A stretch of 64,000 nucleotides of DNA from Bicyclus anynana (lineage: Eukaryota > Arthropoda > Insecta > Lepidoptera > Nymphalidae), in the NCBI RefSeq assembly GCF_947172395.1, contig NC_069094.1:10034292-10098291 (forward strand), read 5' to 3'. A program made the translations under genes and the position numbers. The notes beneath the pieces were generated by a model, which was not told the DNA's origin, did no database searches, and saw only the letters and a list, made by a program, of their open reading frames with translations. Shown here piece by piece: positions 43,524 to 53,700 of the stretch (positions are counted from its first letter, which is position 1; each line of letters starts with the position of its first letter).

Positions 43524-43650
43524 TATCATCATCATCATATCAGCCGATGGACGTCCACTGCAGGACGTAGGCCTTTTGTATGGACTTCCAAACATCACGA
43601 TCCTGAGCCGCATGCATCCAGCGAATCCCTGCGACTCGCTTGAAGCCACA
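43524..43650 (-). mobile_element. RTE-type LINE, 3' terminus
   Basis: CATCATCATCATATCAGCCG, GACGTAGGCCTTTTGTATGG and GAGCCGCATGCATCCAGCGA; encodes RVAGIRWMHAAQDRDVWKSI on minus. Confidence 0.85.
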
Positions 43651-44452
43651 GTTAAAACTAATACATTTATTAGTATTAAAATATATATACCAGTATATGT
43701 TACCATGTGTGAGAACCTCATTTATGAGTGTTACTAAAAAAGCTGTATTTGAAGATACATCGTACTTCGTGCATAGCACGGCAGCCGGACTTTGATTGCA
43801 ATGCACTAATGAAGTGCTTTGAGCTTGTTAAAAACATTACAAACTATTTAAATATGTATCTACTAGCGGTCTCTGTCCACGTGTAATTTCTAAATAACAA
43901 AACTGTAAACCTTAAAATATTTACAGTATAAGCTAATATTTTCTTTATACATAATATTTCTTTCTAACAAAATAAATAAATATTAAATAATAAAATCGGA
44001 CTGCTAGTTAATGACAGCTAAGAGGATTTTTTGACTTTATTCCCTCTCCCAAAGAAACCGTGGTTTTCTGGAAAAAAGTATTTTATGACCTTGTTTGTAG
44101 TTTGACTACAAAACGTTCCAGGTTTCATTTAAATTCATTTAGTAGTGCCTGATTCGCGACCGATAAAAGACAGACAAACAAATAATTATAGAAATCTAAC
44201 CGCGTTGCTCAACTACGAGTAGGTGTAGTTAGTTAAGTATACGTAACTATAAATTGATTAGGATTACGTTGGAAGTCGGTTTTTATTTGTATTGGTACAT
44301 TTCATAATATCCTTCACTAATTGGTAATAATGATTTCATATTAAGGTAGGTCTTAACATTTTGGCGTCAAATATTCGGGTCGGCGCGGCGTCAGGTTTGG
44401 CATCGGCGTCAGGCGCGTTCATCCGTGAAGGACGGCTGGTATTGCTCGCTCT
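43651..44452. other. No gene recognised
   Basis: AT-rich, then a GC-rich lead-in (44385-44450, GGCGTCAGG repeated twice) to the minisatellite. Confidence 0.4.
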
Positions 44453-44924
44453 GATTTGACGCCTGACTTCTAACCGCGACCGAGTCAGAACTAGGGCTCC
44501 AAGTCAAAAGTGTAAAGCGATTTGACGCTTGATTTCTAACAGCGAGCTAGTCAGGACTTGTATTCTAAGTCAAAAGTGTACCTACAGCGACTTGACGCCT
44601 GACTTCTAACAAGTAGCGAATCTAAACTTGTTATCTAAGTCAAAAGCGTACAGTGATTTGACGCCTGACTTTTAATAACTAGCGAGTCCAAACTTGTTAT
44701 CTAAGTCAAAAGCGTACAGCGATTCGACGCCTGACTTTTGACAACTAACTAGTCTTAACTTGTGGTCTAAATTAAAAGTGTACAGCGATGTGATGCTTGA
44801 CTTTAAACAACTAGCGAGTCTAATCTTGTGGTCTAAGTCAAAAACTTACTGTGATTTGACGACTGATCTCTGACAACTAGCAAGTCTAAAGTTGTAGTCT
44901 TAGTTAAAAGCGTACAGCGGTTTC
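44453..44924 (+). repeat. 66-bp minisatellite, seven units
   Basis: Unit starts at 44453, 44519, 44589, 44655, 44721, 44787 and 44853, ending near 44918; spacing is 66 except 70 once. Each unit has GATTTGACGCCTGACTTCTA, then ACTAGCGAGTC and CTAAGTCAAAAGCGTACAGC. No long frame crosses it in any phase. Confidence 0.92.
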
Positions 44925-45428
44925 ATACTTAGAAGAAGATACTACAAAATTCAGTTGTTTGAAAAAAAACGAACACTCTCTCTATGTACCTTTGCACAAA
45001 TGGCTGTGTATATTTTAATGACTAAAAACATGTAAGTTCTAACTTGGTGCTTGCTTGATATACGCTTAGATATTACTATACGCATTTAATTGACGCATGC
45101 CATTAAATATCCCAGTCCACAAGCAAATATATCCGAAATCTTTGCCTACTTTAAAAAAGTTGATAATACCTGTACCTAAATATAATATTAGGTACCCTTT
45201 TACCTACCTCTCGTCATCAAAAGCATCATAACTGCCGATCATATTATTATATGTTCTGTAGAGACTTCCAATTGATGTAAGACATCAGCATACCCATGCG
45301 TTGTATTTATGGAACAATTGAAGGCAATTATATCACCTTTCGATATAGCCTATTATATATGTAAATAGCTCACAACGCATAGTCTTGAGTGTTTGTCTTC
45401 ATGATTTTGTTAATTTCCTAGTAAAGTT
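44925..45428. other. No gene recognised
   Basis: AT-rich; nothing recognised. Confidence 0.4.
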
Positions 45429-45459
45429 ATTAGCACAAGCACCAAGTGCTTGTGCTAAT
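45429..45459. repeat. Perfect 14-bp inverted repeat
   Basis: ATTAGCACAAGCAC and GTGCTTGTGCTAAT around a 3-base loop. Confidence 0.65.
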
Positions 45460-45590
45460 TTCTCATTATGTTTGGACCAAACTAAATCAAGGTAGTATCA
45501 GATGTCCAACAAATTATTTGTGTTAACGATATTGCAACGTTCACAGTAGCTGCATTGACACCTATTTCATACATTACTTATATCCTCATA

Positions 45591-45777
45591 CTAGCTGACG
45601 CCGCGCGGTCTCACTCGCGTGGTTTCCGTTCCCGTAGGAATACGGGGTTAATATATAGCATTCCTCGATAAATGGGCTATCTAACACTAAAAGAATTTTT
45701 CAAATCGGACCAGTAGTTCCTGAGATTAACGCGTTCAATCAAACAAACAAACTCTTCAGCTTTATATATTAGTATTA
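45591..45777 (-). mobile_element. Helitron-C, nearly complete
   Basis: Plus reads A|CTAGCTGACGCCGCGCGG... to AGCTTTATATATTAGTATTAAT; the CCCGTAGGAATACGGG hairpin is intact. The 5' TC end is mutated. Confidence 0.8.
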
Positions 45778-45799
45778 ATTAGTAATAAGTATTTTTTTT

Positions 45800-45935
45800 A
45801 TTGAGAAAGAATACAATTAACAACTTAAGCTAACTTATCCTAATAACTATACAAATCCTGCCCACGTGGAATGGTGGCAAGAATACTGGCTGCATTTCCG
45901 CTGACTCCCAGGCTGATTTTGCGCAAAAAATAAGT
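45800..45935 (-). pseudogene. Family-E LINE C-terminus and 3' UTR
   Basis: GGCAAGAATACTGGCTGCAT on plus encodes the frame-shifted GNAASILAT segment; the 3' UTR has AACTTAAGCTAACTTATCCT, as at 42660 and inverted at 7807. Confidence 0.58.
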
Positions 45936-46155
45936 TAAAGCTTTTTGGAATTCCAAGTGGATCTATGGTTTATTTTGTTTATATATAAGTGTTTTTAATT
46001 GAACGGAAACTAGAATTATTAAGTCACGATTGTTAATTGTTTTGTGTAATTGGAAAGAAATTATTGTTCAGTAGCCAATAAAGTAACTTCGTTAACTGCT
46101 TCGTTGGTGTTTTGGTTAGCATGGTTTGCTTCAAATACTGGAGTTATTTATTAGC

Positions 46156-46240
46156 TTAGACCAACACTGCGCTTTCCGGTGCGGGGTCGCCATTCCAGCA
46201 CCCCAATGATGAGCTGATGGACGTTGGGTTCCCAGGATAA
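46156..46240 (-). mobile_element. RTE-type LINE internal fragment
   Basis: GACCAACACTGCGCTTTCCG, GGGTCGCCATTCCAGCACCC, then AGCTGATGGACGTTGGGTTC; no tail. Confidence 0.68.
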
Positions 46241-46570
46241 TATAAAGGTTTGCAAGAAAATATTTTGGTTTCTTTACTTGAAAAAATCCATATAGTTACC
46301 GAATGATCTGTGTCAACTATGATCGTGTAAGTATCACCATCAAGCAATGTTTGTTGAATAAATAGTAATAATTTTATGACTGAAGGTTATGATAATTATC
46401 ATCTTTAGATAAATGATAAACCAGTGTCACCTTTAGTGTCACTTTAGTCTTCGTTAATCGTTACTAAGTTACATTCGAAAAATTTATTTGCTCTCTTGCA
46501 ATAAAAACGACATAGCCTTATGAAGAAAAAGATGATTAAAAATTCTCAAGTTTATTAGAGACTTTTTTTA
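46241..46570. other. No gene recognised
   Basis: AT-rich; nothing recognised. Confidence 0.4.
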
Positions 46571-46915
46571 GATCATCATGTCAACTGATGGACGTCCACT
46601 GCAGGACATAGGCCTTTTGTAGGGACTTCCAAACATTACGATACTGAGCCATCTGCATCCAGCGAATACCTGCGACTCGCTTGGTGTCGTCAGTCCACCT
46701 GGTGGGGGGTCGACCAACACTGCGCTTTCTAGTGCGGGGCACCATTCCAGCACCTTGGGACCCCAACGGCCATCGGCTTTTCAAACTATGTGACTTTAGT
46801 TCTTCGGCGGATCTCCTCATTTCTGATTCGATCACGCAGAGATACTCCTAGCACAGCTCGTTCCATTGCCCGCTATATGACTCTGAGTTTTCTTATGGAG
46901 CCCATAGTTAGCTAT
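46571..46915 (-). mobile_element. RTE-type LINE, 3' 345 bp
   Basis: Minus frames give NEEIRRRTK-like and KRSVGRPPTRWTDDTKRVAG, then IRWMQMAQYRNVWKSLQKAY and VLQWTSIS. One of the better preserved RTE C-termini here, still with frameshifts. Confidence 0.87.
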
Positions 46916-47587
46916 GTTTAGATCAACATAACATATTTAAAAACTTAATTTTGCAAAAGTTATTCAATTAGAAAACTAAATAGGCCGTCTCGTGATACAT
47001 CTATATTAGTATGAGAATTAGCAATAGGGTAGTTGATAAGTTGACTCATGTCAATCACCCTTTACTCTTTGGATATGGAACCCTAAATAATACAGCAAAT
47101 TATTCTAATACGTAAACATATTAACATGATACACCAATATAATGTTTGTGTATCTTAAAATTGCCTTATTACTTCGTCGGGCTCAATTTGCATATCGGAA
47201 TAACGATTTTCACGTGAAACTGAGACCCTCAGTGAATTATTCGAGCCACTGGAGCGACGATTTCCTATTTATGTTCTCCGCTATTGTGCCTTTATTTGTA
47301 TCAAGGTAGCGAGCGTAAAGAAATACGTGTTAGATAACTTTTACGGAGCAACCTCAAATTGTGTGAACATACTTTGAATTAAGAAACAAAATGTTCTCTA
47401 TTGTTATTTTTAAAGCGTTAAAGCTCCAGCAGACATACAAACATTGTAAGTTAGCCGATTGTTGGACTAAACTTACTTTTATAAATTTGTTGGACATCTT
47501 TTTAATTTTGCTTATTATGATCGGTGTCCAATTAATAATTTGAACGATTTAGAAAGTGCGGACTAGCATAAAATAAACATTTATTCG
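46916..47587. other. No gene recognised
   Basis: AT-rich; nothing recognised. Confidence 0.42.
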
Positions 47588-47640
47588 TATACTTTACTAT
47601 AGTCGGAAAAATTACAAATCTCCGACTATAGTAAAGTATA
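47588..47640. repeat. Perfect 20-bp inverted repeat
   Basis: TATACTTTACTATAGTCGGA (47588-47607), exact complement at 47621-47640, 13-base loop. Confidence 0.8.
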
Positions 47641-47756
47641 CTATAGGTAGTAAAGTATATTCTGCGGAACCTCTGAATCTCGATAATGATAAGACCGGTA
47701 TCTAATTAATAATTTAGACTACAGATTAAATCAAACTTACAGAACAAAATATGACC

Positions 47757-47935
47757 ACTTTTTTAAAAGTATATTTGCCATATCTTTTAAATACGATTAA
47801 TATTCCCATTCCTCACCAACTAGGCGGGAAAGACTGTCTTAGGAGTGGGTACGACAATAGCCTAACGGGCGGGGATCGAACCACCACTAATCAGTGATGA
47901 GTCCGATTTCTTTACCGTTGAGCTATTGAGGCTCT
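47757..47935 (-). mobile_element. SINE-C, near full length
   Basis: Minus strand starts GCCTCAATAGCTCAACGGTA (A box TAGCTCAACGG, 47925-47915), B box GGTTCGATCCC (47882-47872), then TATTGTCGTACCCACTCC and a tail AAAAGATATGGCAAATATAC. Confidence 0.75.
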
Positions 47936-48080
47936 AAACCTGGATCATTGAAACCTAACCCCCAAACACTATGATCCAAACTCTATAATTGGCTACCACA
48001 CTTACATAAGGTACATACGAGGATGCTGGCAAACCTTCAGCCTTCATAAAATGAGGTATGTCTAGCTCTAAGTTCATATT
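47936..48080 (+). repeat. Family-G repeat
   Basis: CCAAACTCTATAATTGGCTA, CCACACTTACATAAGG and CAGCCTTCATAAAATGAGGT. Confidence 0.5.
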
Positions 48081-48360
48081 CGTATACTCGATTTATTCGG
48101 CCAACTCACAATTGTGTGTCTGTGGGAGCTCTTACTAATTTTGTGTTTTATCAAAATTACTGGATTTAAGATAGTTAAATGATTGTTTTTTAATCTTCAA
48201 AATTACAATCGGTTACGTTTGCAGAACAAAATGGTTCTCGTAACTAAACCTATAAATTACTTAAGCACGATAATGTAGTTTGTATTTTACTCCTACTAAT
48301 TCGTATGCATAAATTTTCATGAATCTTGATTGAAAAATCAAGGATTTCCATGCGAGGTTT

Positions 48361-48710
48361 CATCCATTCGCGACCCTTTTGTGACCTTTAGTGTCGTTTA
48401 ATGTCTTTAACCAATGTCTCGTCTATCACTAATACCGAGAGTCCCCGATATCTAACGTCACCCGGACGTGGGTTTTCTAACTCACGATCTCGGGGGCGTC
48501 CGGACTGATTCGCTCTGGTCACGGTTACACCTTCCCGAATGGCCCTCTAAGTCGAGGTCCGAGTCTCATAGGAGACGCCCTTAGAGAGCCGTTCCGTCCT
48601 CTATCTTTATTTCAGCCTTCGGGTCTCATCAGGCGATGCTTCTGCGCTCGCCCAAACCTCCCGGTGACGCCGTAGTGGTCCAACATGGAGCCATCGGCAC
48701 TTACTCAAGA
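48361..48710. other. GC-rich segment, probable old mobile-element relic
   Basis: Rich in CpG (CTCGGGGGCGTCCGGACTGA at 48490) with short blocks on minus such as RAQKHRLMRP in one frame. Reads like a decayed LINE segment, but no diagnostic motif is intact. Confidence 0.3.
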
Positions 48711-49309
48711 ACGAAAAAAAAATAATACCGAAAATCATCGAAAAAGTTTCATAGGTAGCAAAATTACTTTCGAATTTATAGTATTAATATAGCGAGTACG
48801 TGTATAACAATGTTATTGCATACGATTTCTATTTTTCAATCGGAGCGTTCCGCCTTTCAATACTTTCCTATACCTACTAATATGTGAACTGGACCAGTAT
48901 AAGTAGCTCCATTCAGTTACGGTTACTAGAGTTCATTTAATATATTTTAAGTGTAGGAATGTGAGGCTAGAGGTCTCGGTTAAGTGGTCCGGTTTAGCGG
49001 AAGGCGCCTCGACTCCGGACAATGGCCGTCGAACTACGTTCCCAGCTCATTACGTATTTACTATGAAACTTCTTTAGATTAGTTGTGAATTTTTTATTGT
49101 ACTAAAATGCATGCGGAAGAGTGTGATAAGTGTGTGAAGATATTAATTTACATAATACCTTGAACACACACGGTTGTTTGCAGTTCACTGCGTGTTTTCG
49201 ATATTTGTAGTTCTGTTTAATTAACTTAATGTAGACGAATAATATAATGATGTAAGATTTGATTATTTGTTTGTTAAGAGTAGAATCCGAAACAATTTAT
49301 TTTTACTTA
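48711..49309. other. No gene recognised
   Basis: 48965-49050 is less AT-rich (TTAAGTGGTCCGGTTTAGCG) but folds into no tRNA; otherwise nothing. Confidence 0.4.
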
Positions 49310-49410
49310 TTTTAAAAATTGTTGCGCCAATGGAAAGCTACATTTCATTGAGTACCAGCTATATTAATTTAAACCTTATATTTCCACGAGAATCGGAACT
49401 ACGTAGGTGA
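49310..49410 (+). mobile_element. Helitron-D fragment
   Basis: CGCCAATGGAAAGCTACATT and GAGAATCGGAACTACGTAGG. Confidence 0.5.
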
Positions 49411-49483
49411 TAATGTAAAGAATAGTTATTTTATAAAAAGATACAATTATTATAGAATACATAATATCTAAGAATACTAGCGG

Positions 49484-49560
49484 ACGCCCATAATTTCGTC
49501 CGCGAGAAAATCGTGTTAACTTTCATTGTACTTGATTATTAAAATGGATATAGTAAGCGA
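49484..49560 (-). mobile_element. Helitron 3' end fragment
   Basis: CTAGCGGACGCCCATAATTT then CGTCCGCG on plus is a Helitron terminal hairpin in reverse; body lost. Confidence 0.5.
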
Positions 49561-49714
49561 TACTTAATAGATTAGTGCCATATGCCATCACTGACTTTTT
49601 TTAGATTTTTAAAAGAGGAATATTTCAACATGCATTGTTTGTTACATCTAGAATGTATCACGAAACAATTTTATGAAAAATCCCAAACGTCTTGAATTTT
49701 CCAAAGAAATCAGT

Positions 49715-50125
49715 CTCGAGCCGCCAGCATCCAGCAGCACCCTGTAACCCGCTTGATGTCCTCGGTCCACCTAGTGGGGGTTCGACCTACACTGCGCTTT
49801 CCGGTGCAAGGTCGCCATTCCAGCGACCGTTGACCGTTAGGACCCCAACGTCCATCGGCTCTTCGAATTATGCGCCCCGCTCATTGCCAGTTCAGCTTCG
49901 CGACTCGCTGAGCTATGTCAGTGACTTTGGTTGTTCAACGGATCTCCTCATTTCTGATTCGATCACGCAGAGATACTCCGAGATTAGCTCGTTCCATCGC
50001 CCGCTGTGTGACTCTGAGTCTTCTTATAAAGCCCATAGTTAGGGACCAAGTCTCGGAATAGGTCATCACTGGCAATATGCACTGTTCGAAGACTTTTGGC
50101 ACTGATGAATTAGCTTTTAACATGC
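49715..50125 (-). mobile_element. RTE-type LINE, 411 bp of C-terminal coding
   Basis: Minus frame MTYSETWSLTMGFIRRLRVT, QRAMERANLGVSLRDRIRNE then EI, and after a frameshift the GxWGP, GKRSVGR and PPLGGPRTS-like regions. The ATG tail and last codons are missing. Contains the longest unbroken RTE frame here (62 codons, 50123-49935). Confidence 0.85.
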
Positions 50126-50440
50126 TATTAGCTTTTCTATAATCAGTTTATCTTGGTCTATTTGTATCGATGGTAAAAATAAATAGAACACAATTTAATC
50201 TCAACAAGTTCAAAAACCTGTTGGGACAGTGTAAATAGTATAATCATTTATTAGACTCCTACATAAATTTAGAAGATCAATTCACACGGCCAAATCTGAC
50301 GTGGAGTGGTAATATTTTTTATTTAATGGCATAGTGCCAATCTGGTTACATTAACATGATATAGGTGTTACGTATTGTCACTTTGCATCACATTTTCTGT
50401 ATTTTTTATCATATTTAGCAGTGATATTAAATACTGTTAG
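50126..50440. other. No gene recognised
   Basis: AT-rich; nothing recognised. Confidence 0.38.
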
Positions 50441-50970
50441 ATGTGTTGCTAGCGCATGAAAAATGAGGCGCTCAAAAGAGGAAATTTATAGTCAACTTAA
50501 TGTTAAAAGTCGACGAACCCATCGACAACGTCACCCAGGTCCGACAAAATACTCTCTACATACGTTTCACCCCTAAACCGGAGCATCCTCAGGAGATGTT
50601 GACTCTACAACGTGCAATTGCAAACGTTTTTTTGCAATTGCACGTTGTAGAGTCGCATGGGTTCGTCGACTTTTCGCGGATGATAGCAAAATAAATAAAT
50701 CATTATATCATGATGAACTTCCGCAAAGTAACGCCTGCTTCTATCCAAAACTCAATATTAGTTGTGGTCAACAATGAACGTTATTTAAACAAGTAATAGC
50801 TACCTAAATATCGTCTACAATGTCGAGTTCAGGAAGATTACAAACATACATAAATATATGATGGAATTAAAGACAAAATTTTGCTTGTGTATGCTCAGTG
50901 CTGTAGCCTATTATTCGGATCACTTTTTGCGGTGTATTTGTAGGGACGTAACCGATCTATGGCAAAAAAT
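50441..50970 (+). repeat. Repeat with THAP-like relic, copy 1
   Basis: Matches 52600-53700 in blocks: GTTGCTAGCGCATGAAAAAT, AACGTTATTTAAACAAGTAA, ACAATGTCGAGTT, ATATGATGGAATTAAAGACA and ATTCGGATCACTTTTTGCGG. The start codon block is shortened (MSSSGR...), so no protein can be made. It lacks the hAT MITE present in copy 2. Confidence 0.6.
50505..50674. repeat. Nested inverted repeats (18 bp outer, 24 bp inner)
   Basis: Outer arms 50505-50522 and 50657-50674 (AAAAGTCGACGAACCCAT), inner arms 50601-50624 and 50631-50654 (GACTCTACAACGTGCAATTG...). Both perfect; between outer and inner left arms lies about 80 unpaired bases. Confidence 0.85.
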
Positions 50971-51110
50971 TATCGTTGATATTTAGTTTGTAAAGATAAC
51001 TTTTATGTTTTGACATTTGGCTACTCGCAGTTTCATTCCATGTGTCTAAAATTTTCAAGTTCAGAATGAAAGCCTGCGATAGCCTCCTCTCTCTCTTCTT
51101 CTCCTCTCTT
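50971..51110. other. No gene recognised
   Basis: A pyrimidine-rich (CTCT)n patch at 51085-51110 borders the SINE-B. Confidence 0.4.
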
Positions 51111-51436
51111 TGATGGACTGCGTGGCGCAGTTGTGCGGTGGATTATATAAGACGGAGGTCCTGGGTTCGATCCACGGTTCGGTTTTCTTAATTGGTCCAG
51201 GTCTGGCTGGTGGGAGGCTTTGGCCGTGGCTAGTTACCAACCTACCGGCGAAGACGTGCTGCCAAGCGATTTTTGCGTTCCGGTACGATGTCGTGTAGAA
51301 ACCGTCGATGTCGATTTTCGAACCGATACGGTGTCGATTTTCATCCTCCTCTTAACAAGTTACCCCGCTTTCATCTTAGATTGCATCATCACTTACCACC
51401 AGGTGAGATTGTAGTCAAGGGCTACCTTGTATAAAG
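51111..51436 (+). mobile_element. SINE-B, full length
   Basis: GCGTGGCGCAGTTGTGCGG (A box), CCTGGGTTCGATCCACGG (B box), GGTCTGGCTGGTGGGAGGCT, tail GGTGAGATTGTAGTCAAGGG. Confidence 0.88.
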
Positions 51437-51439
51437 GAA

Positions 51440-51634
51440 ATATTCTCAGGTATGCAGGATTTTTTTAACCCTATATTCATATTTTCTGGTTTCATAACCG
51501 TTTGAGACAAGTGGTATTTAATTTATTAAAATGGACATAACTGAAAACTTGGAGGATTCCCTGAACTGGATTCGAATCTACGCCCTTCTAATCAAAGACA
51601 GAAGTCATACCTACTGGGCTATCATAGTTTAGCG
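51440..51634 (-). mobile_element. SINE-A, diverged, 3' part missing
   Basis: AAATATTCTCAGGTATGCAG, GGTTTCATAACCGTTTGAGA, ACTGGATTCGAATCTACGCC and TACTGGGCTATCATAGTTTA on plus. Confidence 0.75.
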
Positions 51635-51640
51635 TATCGT

Positions 51641-51943
51641 CATCAACCCATATTCGGCTCAATGCTGAGCTCGAGTCTCCTCTCAGAATGAGAGGGGTTA
51701 GGCCAATAGTCCACCACGCTGGCCCAATGCGGATTGGCAGACTACACACACGCAGAGAATTAAGAAAATTCTCTGGTATGCAGGTTTCCTCACGATGTTT
51801 TCCTTCACCGATTGAGACACGTGATATTTAATTTCTTAAAATGCACACAACTGAAAAGTTGGAGGTGCATGCCCCGGACCGGATTCGAACCCACACCCTC
51901 CGGAATCGGAGGCAGAGGTCATTTCCACTGGGCTATCCCAGCT
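51641..51943 (-). mobile_element. SINE-A, full length, well preserved
   Basis: CATCAACCCATATTCGGCTC to TCCACTGGGCTATCCCAGCT on plus. B box GGATTCGAACCC. Same orientation as the older copy 6 bp away. Confidence 0.9.
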
Positions 51944-52312
51944 CTCTCTAGTTTAGCGAATAGGTATAATTAATACAAGTATAACGGTACAAGTTAGCTC
52001 ACGATAAACAATAAGAACACCAGTAAAACCGATATTGGCTTATAAAATATGCATAGCTTATGATGTCACTGTAAATGACTGTGCCCAGCAACCTGTTATT
52101 AGTACATTAGATATTTAGTTATATCATTGTCGGTTGGCCAATAGTGGAACGTAAATGTCAGTCATATGACATGTATGGTTGACGCAATGCGAGCTGGCTT
52201 TAATGGCATTTTAGATTTACTTGGATTACTATTAGACCAGTAATTTAAGCTTAAATTAGTTAAGAATCTCGGAATCCGAGATACCCTGCTGTAAGTCTGT
52301 CAAAACCTACAT
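51944..52312. other. No gene recognised
   Basis: AT-rich; nothing recognised. Confidence 0.4.
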
Positions 52313-52565
52313 CATCATCATCTCCTTACCCTTATCCCACTTAAGTGGGGTCGGAAAAATATGTCAATCTTTTCCATTCGTTTCTATTACTCGTCAACTC
52401 ATCATCCACTCCTTTTACACACATGTCCTCTTTCACACAATCCAACCATCTCTTCTTTGGCCTTCCTCTCCTCTTATGACCTTCCACTTGCACATTCAAC
52501 ATTTTTAAACCTACATATGGTACTATTAAATGTAGATGTACGCAACTATTAAATTTCAAGGTCAA
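52313..52565 (-). pseudogene. LINE reverse transcriptase C-terminus (RTE-like)
   Basis: Minus frame LKMLNVQVEGHKRRGRPKKR, WLDCVKEDMCVKGVDDELTS, NRNEWKRLTYFSDPT and stop. CATCATCATCTCC at the 3' end is an RTE-type tail. The N-terminal part is lost. Confidence 0.78.
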
Positions 52566-53164
52566 AGGTCACAAAAATCGGTTTTTTGCGCTTTTTGGAT
52601 ATGTTACTAGCGCGTCAAAACTGAGGCGAACAAAAGCGGCTAATAGGCTAGTTGACACTATTTTTAAATGGTCTTAAATAGTTCATTAGCGGCCTACTAG
52701 ACTGAATTTTTTTTAAAATATTTCTATGAGACGTGATTACATAAAAAATTTTAGTTTTCAAATATGTTTTTGACAATACGAGCTAAAACGCCTGTTGCCA
52801 TGACAGTCTATATTTCAACTATTTCATGACGTCACGTAAAAAATACGTGATATTTAAATTAAGTTTTATAAGAAATCCTTGACTTTTATTAATTGATATC
52901 GATATATTTAGGACCCTTATTTCATGTAATACACGAAATTAATATTGTTTATATTAAATTTGATATTAGTCAACTAATTGTCTTAATTTCATTGATACGC
53001 ACAGTAAACAACGTAATTTATTTAAACAAATAATACCTGAACATTACACAATGTCGAGTTGTGTTTTCAGGAAGTGTAACAACTATTGCTTATATGATGG
53101 AATTAAACACAAAATTGTGCATGTATGCGCTCAGTGGTGTAGCTAAATTCGGATCACTTATTAC

Positions 53165-53642
53165 CAGAGATGCGCCGAGTAACACTTTTGCCGAGTAACG
53201 AGTACCGAGTTTTACTCGGTTCAATTTTTTTTCAACCGAGTACTCGGCCGAGTAGCTCGGTTCAATCAAATATCTATTTCGCGCGCGTAAACAAGTATTA
53301 CTTTAATTCTAAATTGTTTATTTCAAGTTAGCTTAAAGCACTTTTGAAACGTCTAGTTTAACTATTTGTAGTGACTCTACCACCCAGTTCGAAAGGCTTA
53401 GTCTCTTAAGAAGAGCGGGCGAGAAAATCAACAGTTGCTCTTTTAAATCTTTAATTTTAATTTTATTTAAATTTAATCGAGATTTTCAAAGATTTTCCTA
53501 AATTACTAATACTCTTTGATTAACACTGTTGTTTTAATTATCTACCTAAATAATGCTTTTCTTTAACAAAGTATACTCGGCATTCACCGACCGAGTTATT
53601 CGCCGAGTACCGAGTATCAACCGAGTACTCGGCCCATCTTTA
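53165..53642. mobile_element. hAT-type MITE with 8-bp duplication CTTATTAC
   Basis: Ends CAGAGATGCGCCGAGTAAC and, reversed, TAAAGATGGGCCGAGTACTC. CTTATTAC occurs at 53157-53164 and 53643-53650. Many copies of CCGAGTA/TACTCGG lie near both ends. 478 bp, no transposase; carries a family-F copy. Confidence 0.88.
53311..53447 (+). repeat. Family-F repeat nested in the hAT MITE
   Basis: TTGTTTATTTCAAGTTAGCT, GCACTTTTGAAACGTCTAG, CTCTACCACCCAGTTCGAAA and AAATCAACAGTTGCTCTTT. Confidence 0.65.
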
Positions 53643-53700
53643 CTTATTACGGTCATTTTAGGCACGTAACATATCTATAGTATGATATGTCGTTGCATTT

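Larger units (their letters stand above)
52600..53700 (+). repeat. Repeat with THAP-like relic, copy 2, split by a hAT MITE
   Basis: Same blocks as 50441-50970. ATG at about 53052 opens MSSCVFRKCNNYCLYDGIKH then KIVHVCAQWCS and a stop. The MSSCV..(K)C.NY start resembles the first zinc ligands of a THAP domain, found at the start of P-element-type transposases and some host proteins. The rest of the domain is not present. Confidence 0.5.

Noticed and set aside
44453..44924. CRISPR array
   Set aside because: The whole 66-bp unit is repeated head to tail with no unique spacers, and the genome is an insect's.
46571..46915. Host gene coding for the KRSVGRPPTRWTDD... frame
   Set aside because: It is the well-known C-terminal end of RTE-type retrotransposons, repeated about fifteen times here with frameshifts.
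50500..50694. 64-codon frame starting MLKVDEPIDN
   Set aside because: Its second half runs through the two perfect hairpins, so the frame is a by-product of the inverted duplication.
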